Of a stretch of DNA of 64,000 nucleotides, positions 34,241 through 44,874 are shown piece by piece (position 1 is the first letter of the stretch; every line of letters starts with the position of its first letter). The position numbers and the translations under genes are program-made. The stretch comes from Saksenaea vasiformis B4078 (taxonomy: Eukaryota; Mucoromycota; Mucoromycetes; Mucorales; Saksenaeaceae), in the NCBI GenBank assembly GCA_000697055.1, contig JNDT01001912.1, positions 62,001 through 126,000 of the forward strand. Direction: 5' to 3'. The notes under the pieces are model-generated. The model saw only the letters and a program-made list of their open reading frames with translations. It had not been told where the DNA came from and made no database searches.

Positions 34241-36612
34241 TCATGCTGCTAGTCCAAAGCTATCAACAAGCATAGAGTTGATTGTATTTACCCAATCTTG
34301 TGCATGTCCTTGAGGATCTTCAAAGGTATAGGATTTTTGCGGCTGGATTTTTTTTTTGGTTTAGACAACATGAAAGAATGACGAGAGTGTGTAACATACC
34401 GTATGAATACAAAAGGTGGATTTTCCTTTAAGTTCTGGTAGCAACTGCGCCGTCCAACCAATTTCGCAGCGAAGTGCTCCCCCTGCCCCATCCGCCTCAC
34501 GACCCTCATCCATGTACAACAACCTTGGTCGATTGGTCAAGATCAGATAGCGTTTCTTTGAAAAGAATCCACGCCGTCGGTTCACTCTACTGGCCCGAAG
34601 AATAGACTCGTTCGGGTATAGATGGGGTATCCTTTTAATATAAAGAAAAAAAAGAAAGAAAAAGAACAAGTTCATCCATGTCTACAATCAGTCTCATGCT
34701 TCAGTTCCTCTTTATGCGCGTAAACGTTTACCAAGGTGGATGCGACTGTTCACCGAGCCGCTCAGGTGTCGAGCTGTTTGTCGACGATGTTGTTCTTGTA
34801 CTGTTCATTCGGCTCACCCGATCTGCCCCTCCTTGATACACTGACGCCGCTTCCATACCGTAAGGGTATTTTCGAGCAACTACTGCTGCCGGCTCCATCG
34901 GTGCCATTGTAGAATGATGATCGATCGACATCGCCTCCTGTGATGCAGCATGGTCGCTGAATGGATCCTCTTGCTCTGCACCAAACCACATATCAAACCC
35001 ATTCTGCTCCTCTTCCTCCTCCTCCTCTTCTTCCTCCTCATCCGATCCCTTTTTGTTCTGCATCGCACGTTGCTTCTGCATCTCTTCCTCTAATCGTTCT
35101 TTCAATGGCGGTGCTTGTGATTCAAACAACGTATCCCAATCAATGCCTTCGAAAAAAGGATGCTGCTTCACCGCTTCTATTCCTCCACTCTGTGTCGCAC
35201 CCAGACGTTGTTCAGGATCTGCGAGAAGCAATTTTTGTACCAAATCCTTGGCTACGTCAGGGAAATCTTCTGGAAAACTATAATCCAGATTCTTGATCTT
35301 TTGAAAAATAAGATAATCCGTTGATGCCTTGAAAGGGGATCGACCCGCCAACATTTGAAATACAACACATCCAAACGCCCACAAATCAGCCCTAACCAAT
35401 AACCCCTTAGTAAATAGCGTTCTCTTTCTCTGCTCCTTGAGATTGCAGTACATACTCTTTTGATGTGGGATCACTTCTCAAAAGCTCGGGCGAGACATAA
35501 TCAGCCGTACCAACGAACGACCGTGTGGCACCGCCTTTTTTTTTTTATACGAGTTCAAAAATCATTTCCATCACCTTTCCTAACGTTACCTTTTTCTGTG
35601 GAGGTTGGCTCCTTTGTATCTCCTCCCAATATTTTCGCTGATCCAAAGTCTGTGATTTTGATATGCATATGGTCATCTAACAAGATACTACCATTCCCTT
35701 GGGCTTTAGGACCACATCGCTTTCCTCATTGGTCATCCAACTTACTTTTCTGGTTTGATGTCTCTGTAACGTTGCCACATCTCCATTTAGTCCAGCCATC
35801 CAAAAAAAAAAAAGACATCTTTTTTTTTCGTTTTACCTATGAATAACTCCTTTGCTATGAATATGCTCCAATGCAAGTAATATCTCTGCAGCATAAAAAC
35901 GAGTGGTATCCATATCAAAGGGTGCCAACTGGTATCACATTGAGACGATGATGGAAGATGGATTTCTTTCTTTTTTTTTTTTCGTTGGCACTTACTCTCC
36001 GGATATAGGTGTATAGTTCGCCATTTTGGGCCATATCCAGAACAAAGTCTATCATTCACTGGTGTATAAGAAGGAAAGGAGGGGGTGGCCTCTTGCCTTT
36101 TTGTTGCTGACTTACATAAACTACGATTATCTTTGAATGTCCAGTACAGCTTGACAATGGCAGGATGATTCATTTTGCTAAGGGCATCGCGTTCAATCAT
36201 GACATATTTTACTTTGTCATTCTTGACAATATGGGCCTTGTCTAATTTTTTGATCGCATAGCGTTTCCCTGTGCGTTTGTCCCGTCCCACCAACACCTGT
36301 CTGCATTGTCAGCCAAACAGTTGTTGTCCTTCCATCATGCTTATCAATGCGTACGGTGGAATAGCTGCCTTCACCTAAAATGTCGCCATATTCGAAATCC
36401 GCAACGGTGCGTCGATGATGGAAAAGTGGATGAGAAGGATCGTCGACATTGGTTACTGTCGTGCTGCCAGCAGCAGCGGCAATCGACGCAGATTGTTGTT
36501 GTGGTTGTGGTGGTGCTTCTGTGGATGATGATGATTCAGTCGATTCTTCACTATTAGGTTCTCGTTGTAATGGATAACCCGGCGCTTCTACCCCAAGGGT
36601 AGTCGATGTCAT
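34241..36612 (-). CDS. 3-phosphoinositide-dependent protein kinase 1 (PDK1/Pkh-like)
   Basis: This AGC kinase activates other AGC kinases by activation-loop phosphorylation. After a Ser/Pro/Gln-rich N-terminus comes FEYGDILGEGSYSTVLVGRD (Gly-rich loop), then YAIKKLDKAHIVKNDKVKYV (catalytic Lys). IVKLYWTFKDNRSL follows, an HRD-IKPEN catalytic loop split by an intron near 35745-35840, then TDFGSAK and GTADYVSPELL. The kinase ends FFEGIDWDTLFESQAPPL. A Glu run (35015-35040) precedes a PH-like domain with RRGFFSKKRYLILTNRPRLL and a C-terminal DWVNTINSMLVDSFG-like helix. The PH-like end is shared with animal PDK1 and many early-diverging fungi; yeast Pkh1/2 lack a recognisable lipid-binding PH. 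The start is the ATG at 36612 and the stop is TGA at 34241. Confidence 0.9.
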
Positions 36613-36843
36613 TGTTGGGGAGAAAAAAAAAAGAGAAAAGTTACCCAGTGACAAAAAAAAGGTGAGTTTTTCCACTTTAGGGGGGGGGGGGAAGAGACCT
36701 GTCCAGTGTAAGCGTTCTGTGAACCCCATGGAAACTCAGCGACTCATCATCGGAGGATGTCTTCTCCTCTCTCTCTCCTTCTCCATCTTTTTCTTATGCA
36801 CGAAGAAGAAGAACATGGCTATAAGAATATGCATGTATGTGAA

Positions 36844-36904
<61 letters not shown>

Positions 36905-36944
36905 GCACGCACAAAAAAAAGATTTTAAAAAAAGTATAGCCTTT
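36613..36944. repeat. CA microsatellite spacer
   Basis: The spacer between the SPX transporter and PDK1 genes contains a CA run at about 36845-36901 and a G12 run at about 36680-36691. Nothing coding is supported. Confidence 0.8.
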
Positions 36945-39017
36945 TTAATAGCCGAGACTCCATAGAATACCATAACCTAGTGTACATACAAAAGAGGCAG
37001 TGATCACACTGATAGGAATGCCTGTGACAAAATAGTCTTTGAGGGTCAGGTAGCGTGATCCATCCGGTCTTTCCAGCATGGACGCGGACATGTTAGGAAA
37101 GCCGGAGACAGGTAGACCCATACCTACTGAGCAAGCAATGCCTGAACCCATAACAAGTAAATTAGGATGCGGTTCAGGGAGACGTAGGCCAACTTCCTTG
37201 ACAACGGGGATCAAGATAAGGGCTGCAACCGTATGTGATACAAATGTAGATACGACAAGAATCAGAAAAGTGAAAATGGCCAAGATGGTCCTTGGACTGA
37301 GGTCGGACAAACCACGGGCAATCCGCAGAGCGATGTCCTGAAGTAAACCAGAAGCATCAACAGCCGCGCCAAGCGCCATGCCACCCTGAGCAAGCAGCAC
37401 AACCGTCCATAAAAATTCGTGGATATCTGCTTTGCTGAGGATACCAAGACCAAAGAAGACAAACAAAGGAATCGTTGCAATAATACCCATATCTCCTATG
37501 GTGTCTTGTATTGCCGTCTCAGCACACCACAGGCCGATCGTGACCAAGGTAACAAAAAGCACGGTTAGTTGAGGTAGGCTGAGGAGATGGCAAAGATTGG
37601 TTGATTTCATCTGGCAAAGCTGTTCGCGGTCGGGTCTGTAGACGAACAACAACAGAAGCCACGTGGAAAGCGCGGAACAGAGCGCTACAGGCAATGCAAC
37701 TGCAAACCATATGCCCCACCCGGGCTTCGGATCCATGTAGTAAAGTGTCACGATGTTCTGCGGCGAGGAAATAGGTGACACCATGCCGCCGATACAGCTA
37801 GCCAGCGCAATGCCAAGAATCAAGCAAGGCGCCACGGGAGAAGAAGAGGCGTCGGGTAGCGTGCGAAGAATCGGATTGATCAACGAGAAACAGAGCACAG
37901 GCGTGGCCACGTTTGAGATCCACATGCTAAGGAAGAGGGAAACAAACATAACACTGAGCAGCGTCCATCTCGGGCGAGGCCCTGCGTAAGAAAGCACGTT
38001 CGATGCAAAAGCCTTGGCGATGCCGTGTTTGGACAGGGCTGCAGCCAGTGCAAAGCCGCCCAGTAACATCATAATCGTACTGCTAAACATAGCGTCAAAC
38101 ACAACACCAGCCGCCGTAGACGCGTCCATCGTTTGCCCCGCCTCGTCTCGCATGATATCCAAAAGAACAATCAGAAAGGGGATCAACAAAGACGTCGCAT
38201 AGAGAGGAATGGCTTCAGAAGCCCACAACAAGGCAGCAAGCACAAGCAATGCAAAACAATGGTTTTCATGGTGCTCATGGAAAATATCCACCATCAACAG
38301 AACAACAAAGACGACAAAAGAAAGCAAAAAGAAACACAGTTTACGCAGATCGTGGCGACTGATGCGGTATACCGGTGCGGCAAGTGTTGTGCTTTGCATT
38401 GTGTTGCTGTCCACGTCCCCAAGACAACGAGGAGTAGTAGTAGTAAAACAGAGCGCCTGAAGTTGATAGATGGCTGCTGCATGGTTATCATCACAGAATA
38501 ACTTTGCAAATAAGAGCTCGATGCGTTTCATCTGATCATGAAGCACGTCAGAAGTCTGTGAAACGAGCAGACAAGATTGATCTAGCATCTCCTGTAACCG
38601 ATTGCTGCTATGATTCCTTTCCATGAGGTTCTCAAACGCCATAGCGTTTAACCGAGTATACGAGACTAATCGAGACAGAGTGATATAACAATGCATGAGT
38701 TGGTCACGCAGGTCAACGTCCGAATTGATTGACTGATGATCGGTGGCTAGTTGCGGTGCAACGTTGCATGAATCGCAGGACTCAGTACTTCCTCGATGTG
38801 AGTTACTGACAATGGATGCCTCGAGTTTGTCCAACGTATGGTAGACCTCGGTTTCCATCGCTGAATAAAAATCACACACTTTCTTTAGTTGCCAATGAAA
38901 GGCATCCCTAAACGCTTCCGATGGTGATCCTGTCTTCTCCAAATCGTTGTCTGAGTCATCCCAGTCAGAAACCATCGTTGACAACTCATCGTAACTAAAC
39001 AAAGAGAATAGGAGTAG

Positions 39018-39056
<39 letters not shown>

Positions 39057-39160
39057 GTATCATCCTGCCTCGGTGGATAAGCTATGACTACTACTTACGC
39101 GACGTACTGGTCGGCCCAGTCAGGGATTTTGTTCAAATGGAATAAAGAAGAAAACTTCAT
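36945..39160 (-). CDS. SPX-domain SLC13-type phosphate transporter (Pho87/90/91-like)
   Basis: Two exons (39160-39099 and 38994-36945) join in frame to 703 aa. Exon 1 supplies MKFSSLFHLNKIPDWADQYV and exon 2 continues AYDEL, the SPX opening. SPX helices follow, including HWQLKKVCDFYSAMETEVYH (about residue 60). SPX domains sense inositol pyrophosphates and gate phosphate uptake. From about residue 240 the protein is an SLC13 (DASS) permease: LAALLWASEAIPLYATSLLI, MMLLGGFALAAALSKHGIAK, ISNVATPVLCFSLINPILRT and, late, SHTVAALILIPVVKEVGLRL with SVGMGLPVSGFPNMSASML. These are the paired ion-binding hairpins. Length and layout fit low-affinity phosphate carriers of the plasma membrane or vacuole. 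Sulfate or dicarboxylate carriers lack the SPX domain. Confidence 0.92.
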
Positions 39161-40933
39161 ACGAGGTGGGAAGAAGAAATGCGTTCGAATCATCCGAAGG
39201 AGAGGGAGAGGGGGACGCTGTAGTTGTTATCTCGGGATGTCACACTTTGTGAAAAAGTCAATTAACGTAATCCTATGCAATACGGGATCTGATACGGTCA
39301 GATTAAACAGTAACCGCTCTATCCCATTTCCACATGTCAGGAATACATCATTATCTCTTCATTTTTTGTGTATCCAATTTACTGTTTGGTTTTATTATTT
39401 ATCATTTTATTATAACTACGTACACATACACACCCTCATATCTCCCCCGGCCCCATGAGCAAAATCCACTTTGTAAGCTTCATTTAAACTCATAACGAAA
39501 CAGAGGTAGTTTATAGCAGCTGTTTCAATTATTGCTTTTTTTTTCATTTCCTTTGTGATTAAAAAAAAAAGGTGGCAGTATGCCATAGACGCTCCGTAGA
39601 GCAATGCCTTCAAACACACAAGGTGTTGTAGATGAGCTAAAGCTCGTTCCGTCCTTCTCAAGGGGATTGCCAAAGTTCTCTCCTTTCTAATACATTCAAA
39701 ACAAACATTTAGTCTCAGAACATACATTGGGTCTCATGCTACGTACCGTTAAACACAAAGAAACCTGAGGAGGCGAGGAGCAGAGGAATTTTTAAATGTT
39801 GGTGGCTTATCGTAACGCTGCTATGATTGGCTACGTGAACGAGACGTCACAATATGTTGTCACCCGCTTTGATGGTTCCGAGTCAGTGCGATTTTCTTAG
39901 GGACCACAGGTGTTACACGATCATGAACTATTGTAAAGCCGCAACTTTCCTTACGAGCTATGGCAGTATAGTCAATACCTTTTTTCAAATCCATAGACAA
40001 GGCAATATCCCGGAACAGGGTTACATTGTGATAGTTTGGGGCCCTTGGTGGAATTTGCCTTTCGGGGGAGTGATGTCGAGGCGCACTGGGGAGAGACAAT
40101 GAGTCCAATTACCGTCCCTAGTGGAGCTCGAATGAAAAAGGATTTACGGCTTATCAACCGTTGTATCGTGTGCAGTCGTAAAGGTGGAAGCAAGGTGTGA
40201 GACATGCAATACAATGAAACCGAAGTGTACTGAGATTTATTCTTGAATCAGACCAAGAGATCAAGACTACACTACATGATGATATTTATATTACGCCGAG
40301 TAGTGTCAGTAACGGAGTTCCTGAGTTAGTTCAGATATAGTTAATTGAACATCCGTTAATAATCGCACTAGAGCTGGATACTACATCAACAATCCAGTTG
40401 GAGCCACCAATCCCGACACGGGCATAGCAGAGTTTGTATGATGCATCACATCATCTAAATACCACAAAGATAAAGCCAAGACCGTCGTATCCATGAAGGC
40501 GCAGCTCAACCATCTTGTCCGCAAAAATTCACAATTGAACAAGAGCAGTTTTTGTGTCCACTGTTTTCCCGTTCTGCCTTGTCGCCGAAATGGAGAGGTC
40601 CATTTTTTCCTTGCAATTGGTCCCCGCTGGCTTGTATATTGTTGATAAGGTTACTGCAGTGTTGATTCTTCGTTCTCACAATGAAGTCATAAGCGGAGCC
40701 ATTGGACGTGTCGTACACTCTCTTCAGCTTCTTGTTCAGCTTTGCTTGGAGATCAAGAATTTGCATGATACTACCATCACGTTGACAAAAAAGAAAATCT
40801 ATGGATGATATATCCAACAACAATACTCAACCCGATTCATGTTTGACAGACTGGATCAGGGACGTTAGGATATGTGATGAACTAGAAAAGAAGGGTGACC
40901 AGAAAGACTGGCGACAGCTCAGACATTGCATAC

Positions 40934-41110
40934 TTATCCGTCATCTTTCGAAACGGAAAACGATTTCACATTTACAAAATTTCTGGGTATCCGCCCCAGG
41001 AAAGATCGCACTTCAGTTACTGTTCCCGGTCGTGCCCCCAGATTGATGGCCTTGATCTTGGCGGGGTCAACCATGACACCGTTTGCGGTTATTAGATGAT
41101 TCTTCTTAAG
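40934..41110 (-). mobile_element. Ty3/gypsy reverse-transcriptase fragment
   Basis: A 59-codon minus-strand reading contains GVMVDPAKIKAINLGARPGT followed by VTEVRSFLG. This matches the connection after the palm of Ty3/gypsy reverse transcriptases, where family members read G-x-x-VDP-x-KI-x-AI, a Pro-x-Thr step and then SFLG. The usual aromatic YYR-type residues after FLG are altered, and the flanking RT, RNase H and integrase parts are missing. It is a relic. A copy of the CATAGG...CCGG repeat arm abuts it at 41114. Confidence 0.6.
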
Positions 41111-41113
41111 GAC

Positions 41114-41372
41114 CATAGGTATCCGGTCCGGAACTCTTAGGGACCATAGGTGTTACACTACTGTGGCCTATTGTAGAACGCGATCTTCTTATGAGCTATA
41201 GCTGCATTCCTGTACCATGTATTATAACAAACGTTCTAGTCAGATACCAGCATGAAGTACTGTATGTTAGTGAAACTGAAGTCTAAGGTCAGGGATGTTA
41301 GGGGTAGGTCCTAAAGTAATCTGCTCTGTGCGACACCTATGGTCCCTAAGGGTTCCGGGCCGGATACCTATG
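41114..41372. repeat. Inverted-repeat pair enclosing about 170 bp
   Basis: The left arm (41114-41158) and the right arm (41328-41372) are reverse complements over about 45 bp with only about four mismatches, all transitions. The arms carry TTAGGGACCATAGGTGT. The enclosed 170 bp has no coding potential. This could be a MITE-like element or two LTR ends in opposite orientation. Confidence 0.7.
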
Positions 41373-41931
41373 ATGATGGAGAATTCATGCTGAATCGATG
41401 AAAGTGAGCTTACACTTAGATAGCTCAACTCGGCAACCATGCCAGCTTTGTACTTGTAACTTTTCTTAGTAGAGTACCAATAGAGGCGACAGTCAGGAAG
41501 TGTCGTGAGAGAATGGCATAACCTGCATGGAGAAGACTGGGATTGAGTTTTCGATGCTTGTACTGCAAACCTAATTTGTAGCGCGATCGGAGAAATTCCC
41601 ATCACAGCCGTAAACCTTTCAAGGTCCAAACCCAAGAAGAAACACCCTCATCCCGATGCTATACCGGATAACCAATTTCCAAAATTTAAGGGGTTGAAAA
41701 AAGAAAGAGGAGTAAAATTTCCCCTTAAATCCTTGTATGGCGACATTTATCGATGGTTACTTGGCTGCTTTGGAGCGTAGCTGAAAGATGAACAGTAACA
41801 TGCCAGCAATTTTCGAACTGAGCTTGCCAGCTCATCTCATGCACAACCAGAAAATTATTTTTCCTTTTACTCTGCGCTGATTTTTTTTTCGTTGATTTTT
41901 ATACCCATCTCCATACTATTTACCGACGCCT

Positions 41932-44413
41932 ATGGCTACCAGAAGATCTGTAATTCAACCACGGCCAACGAGAGCGTCTATGTTACGCACTGAAGGCCAA
42001 CAAACCAAACCTGCGAAAGAAAGTCCTGCAACAACAACAAACACATCCACCAAATCCAAAACTCCAAGTTCCGGGACACAGGCACGAGCATCTGAAGGCG
42101 TACGTGCTTTCATGGCTCAACAACGTGCCAGAAAAGCCGATCTCAAGAAGACAAGTACAACTACAGAGACACCTGCTAGACCCACCAGTGCACGTGTCAT
42201 GACAGGTGCTCAGCGATATACCGATGGACCAGATGCCGATCGTAACGCGGCATTCGGCACTGAGCAACCGCAAACCAATCGAAAGCTTCAAGTTGTCATT
42301 CGTCAAGCCAAGTCAACAGGCAAGCTGAATATATCCAGCCGCGGGCTAGATAAGTTGCCGGAAGAGGTACTGAACATGTAAGTTTAAGCATGATGAAATT
42401 ATTTACAGTCTATGCTAAACTTACATGGATGGACAGGTATCATGTTGATCCAAATTCTATTGTTGTCGATTTCACATCGACAGATGATGCCTGGTACGAC
42501 TCGGTCGAGCTGACAAAATTCATGGCTACAGATAATGCTCTGACAAAGATCGATGAAAGACTTGGCCAAGAGTTTGGAGCATTGACTTTAATTGACGTAA
42601 GTTACCCAGCGAGAAAAAAAAAAAAGTCAATTGAGTTTTTTTTTTTTTTTGCATCAGTTTCGCAGCAATCTGCTAAAGGATCTACCACCAACATTAGCGC
42701 TGTTGCGTAATCTAACCGTTGTCCATTTATCCCACAATCATTTTGAGACGATTCCCGAAGTCCTCTTTCAGATGCCACAATTGAGGCATCTCGATATGGC
42801 TCATAACCAAATCTCCATTGTGCCGTCAGATATCGGACATCTGGTCAAACTGGAAATACTTGACCTAAACCACAACCAACTGCAAAGTTTGCCCGAAAGC
42901 ATAGGGAATCTGACATCCCTTCGAAAGCTTCATCTGACCAACAACAAGCTTACGTCACTTCCAAGTACGATAGGTCAATGGCAAAAGTTGGACGAACTCT
43001 TCGTCGATCAGAATCGCTTGCAAACGTTATTCCTAGGTAAATTTTCGTAGAGAGTCAAGATGAATATTTACAAAAGGTTAGTCTCTCAGGGAACGTTGTG
43101 CTTGCCTGCGTTATCCAGAATCGATGCCCGTCAGAATGCCATTACAGATATTACGGATCAGGGCAAAGACACAGGCGACCAAGCGGTTCAACTTCCGAAA
43201 CTGAAGGAGCTTTTACTTTCGCATAACAAATTGTCAGCTTCCAAACTGAGAGAGCTTGATGGCTTTTCGGAGATCCAGACATTGGATATTTCTTGGAACG
43301 GATTGGATGATATACCCGATGCTGTGTTGAAATTGCAACAGCTTCAGAGATTGGATGTTGGATCCAATCATTTGAAAAACATTCGTCCCGACCTTTCCAC
43401 ACTGCCAAACTTAGCATCGGTTAACTGGGAAGGAAACTCCCTGCGATCTATTTCGAAAACGACAACGACAGCTGGCTTGCTCGAAATGCTTCGGAAATCG
43501 CTGACGCTTGAGGAGGACAATAAGCGTAAGACCACACTTCGTTCGTTCTTGAGCTAGATCCTTATTTTTTGTATGTTACATAGAAACGGACGAAAACGTC
43601 GAATCAAGCGTTACGGAACAGGATGCAGCAGCAGAGAGAACAGCAGTAGCTGAAGAACCTGCAGCTCCTTCCCCAAAGCTGGCTGTAGGCGGTGTACTGC
43701 AGTTAGCAAACCAGAAATTAAGCGAGGTTACAGAAGACATGCTACAGAAGGATGGTTTGACTCCTGCGACGATCCAGTTACGTAAGTGTTTCATAAAATG
43801 AAAGAACGGAAATGGAAAGTTGAGGTAATCGTATTAGATCATAACGCATTGACTCGCGTTCCGGAGGCACTCAGCATATTCGCTGCCACTTTGGTACACC
43901 TCAACTTAGAGCATAATAGCATCGTTGAGTTTTCTTTGTCACTCGGAAGTGTGTTTGAGTCACTCAAGACACTTAATTTGTCCAACAATCGAATTACCAC
44001 GATCCAAACGACAAGTGCCACTGTTAGTTTTCCTAGCTTAGTTGAACTCAATATGAATTACAACCGACTCCAAGTCCTTCCTGAAGACCTTCCTATGCAC
44101 TTGCCCTCCCTTCGCGTATTGCGGCTGAGCTCCAATCGATTGGATAAGATTTCTGCTTCGAGTTTCCAGAACTTGGAAGTGCTTGACCTGGCTAACAACG
44201 ATATTGGATTCTTACCACCTGAGATTGGTTTGATTCCAACTATCCGAGAATTGCCACTTTTTGGAAACAGGTAATGCGTAGCAGTTAGTAGTAGTGTAGG
44301 TGAGAGCACAAGAACTAATACAGCAAGATAGATTTCGCGTACCGAGGCCAGCCCTACTTGATCAGGGAACGGCAGCGGTGATGGAATTTCTTAGACGACG
44401 AGCTGGCAACTAA
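41932..44413 (+). CDS. Leucine-rich repeat protein, LRRC40-like
   Basis: Seven exons (41932-42377, 42437-42596, 42658-43036, 43082-43525, 43584-43781, 43805-44270, 44332-44413) keep frame and give about 724 aa. The basic, Ser/Thr-rich N-terminus contains GVRAFMAQQRARKADLKKT. LRRs start near residue 150 (LNISSRGLDKLPEEVLNMYH). They run as units such as NLTVVHLSHNHFETIPEVLF, KLEILDLNHNQLQSLPESIG and SLRKLHLTNNKLTSLPSTIG, then resume after an acidic linker with VEVIVLDHNALTRVPEALSI. The end GNRFRVPRPALL and TAAVMEFLRRRAGN matches the LRRC40 C-terminal cap. Function in fungi is unclear; LRRs mediate binding. The gap between exons 5 and 6 would be a 23-nt intron, far below the local norm, so that junction may reflect an error or another mechanism. 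Confidence 0.85.
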
Positions 44414-44874
44414 AAATACTAATAATAATCATCATCATCATAATAAAAAAAAAGAAAAAGAAAAAGCGGATGGCGTGGTATGGGGCCAAAGAGATACACG
44501 TACAACGAGGTCAGCACGCAGTTTCTCTCTCGTATGATAGGGAAGTCGATGATTGGAAGCGGAGGATCAATAGCGGCATCACTGACTGACTTGGCGTGGG
44601 TCAAAGCTACTCGAAATGTTCGCGTTGTTAAAAAAGGAAATTGTGGGTCGATCTGCGTTTACCATAGGTGCGTTTATTGAAATAGAAGAGCCGATTGGAA
44701 CCCACCTTTTTGGGTTGCGGGAAAAAAAGTCCCTTCTTCCCCCCGCAAAAAGAAAAAAATGCCCTCATCGTTACTTCCCTTCTTCTCTTCTTTTCTTTCC
44801 GGAATAAAAAAAAAAGAATTCACCTCCCCCCAAATCGAGTGTAACACACGCCACAAAACCCGTCTTTACTTCTA
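44414..44874. other. Intergenic region upstream of GSK3
   Basis: The region contains A- and T-rich runs. A 66-codon open frame at 44480-44680 has no recognised motif and is more likely leader or intergenic DNA. Confidence 0.5.

Larger units (their letters stand above)
39161..41931. other. Gene-poor region with decayed transposon sequence
   Basis: No intact gene is seen. The region contains a CT then CA run (39021-39056, just inside the SPX intron), two direct copies of a short repeat (39893-39985 and 41132-41225), a 45-bp inverted-repeat pair (41114-41158 and 41328-41372) and a Ty3/gypsy reverse-transcriptase fragment. Near 39770-39570 on the minus strand a GTACGT donor and TTAG acceptor would join short open segments, but no start or motif is found. 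Confidence 0.5.

Noticed and set aside
36841..36901. Regular spacing that might be read as a CRISPR-like array
   Set aside because: It is a plain CA microsatellite with no unique spacers, in a eukaryotic genome.
44480..44680. A 66-codon open frame upstream of GSK3
   Set aside because: No motif, no splice link to GSK3, and composition like the surrounding intergenic DNA.
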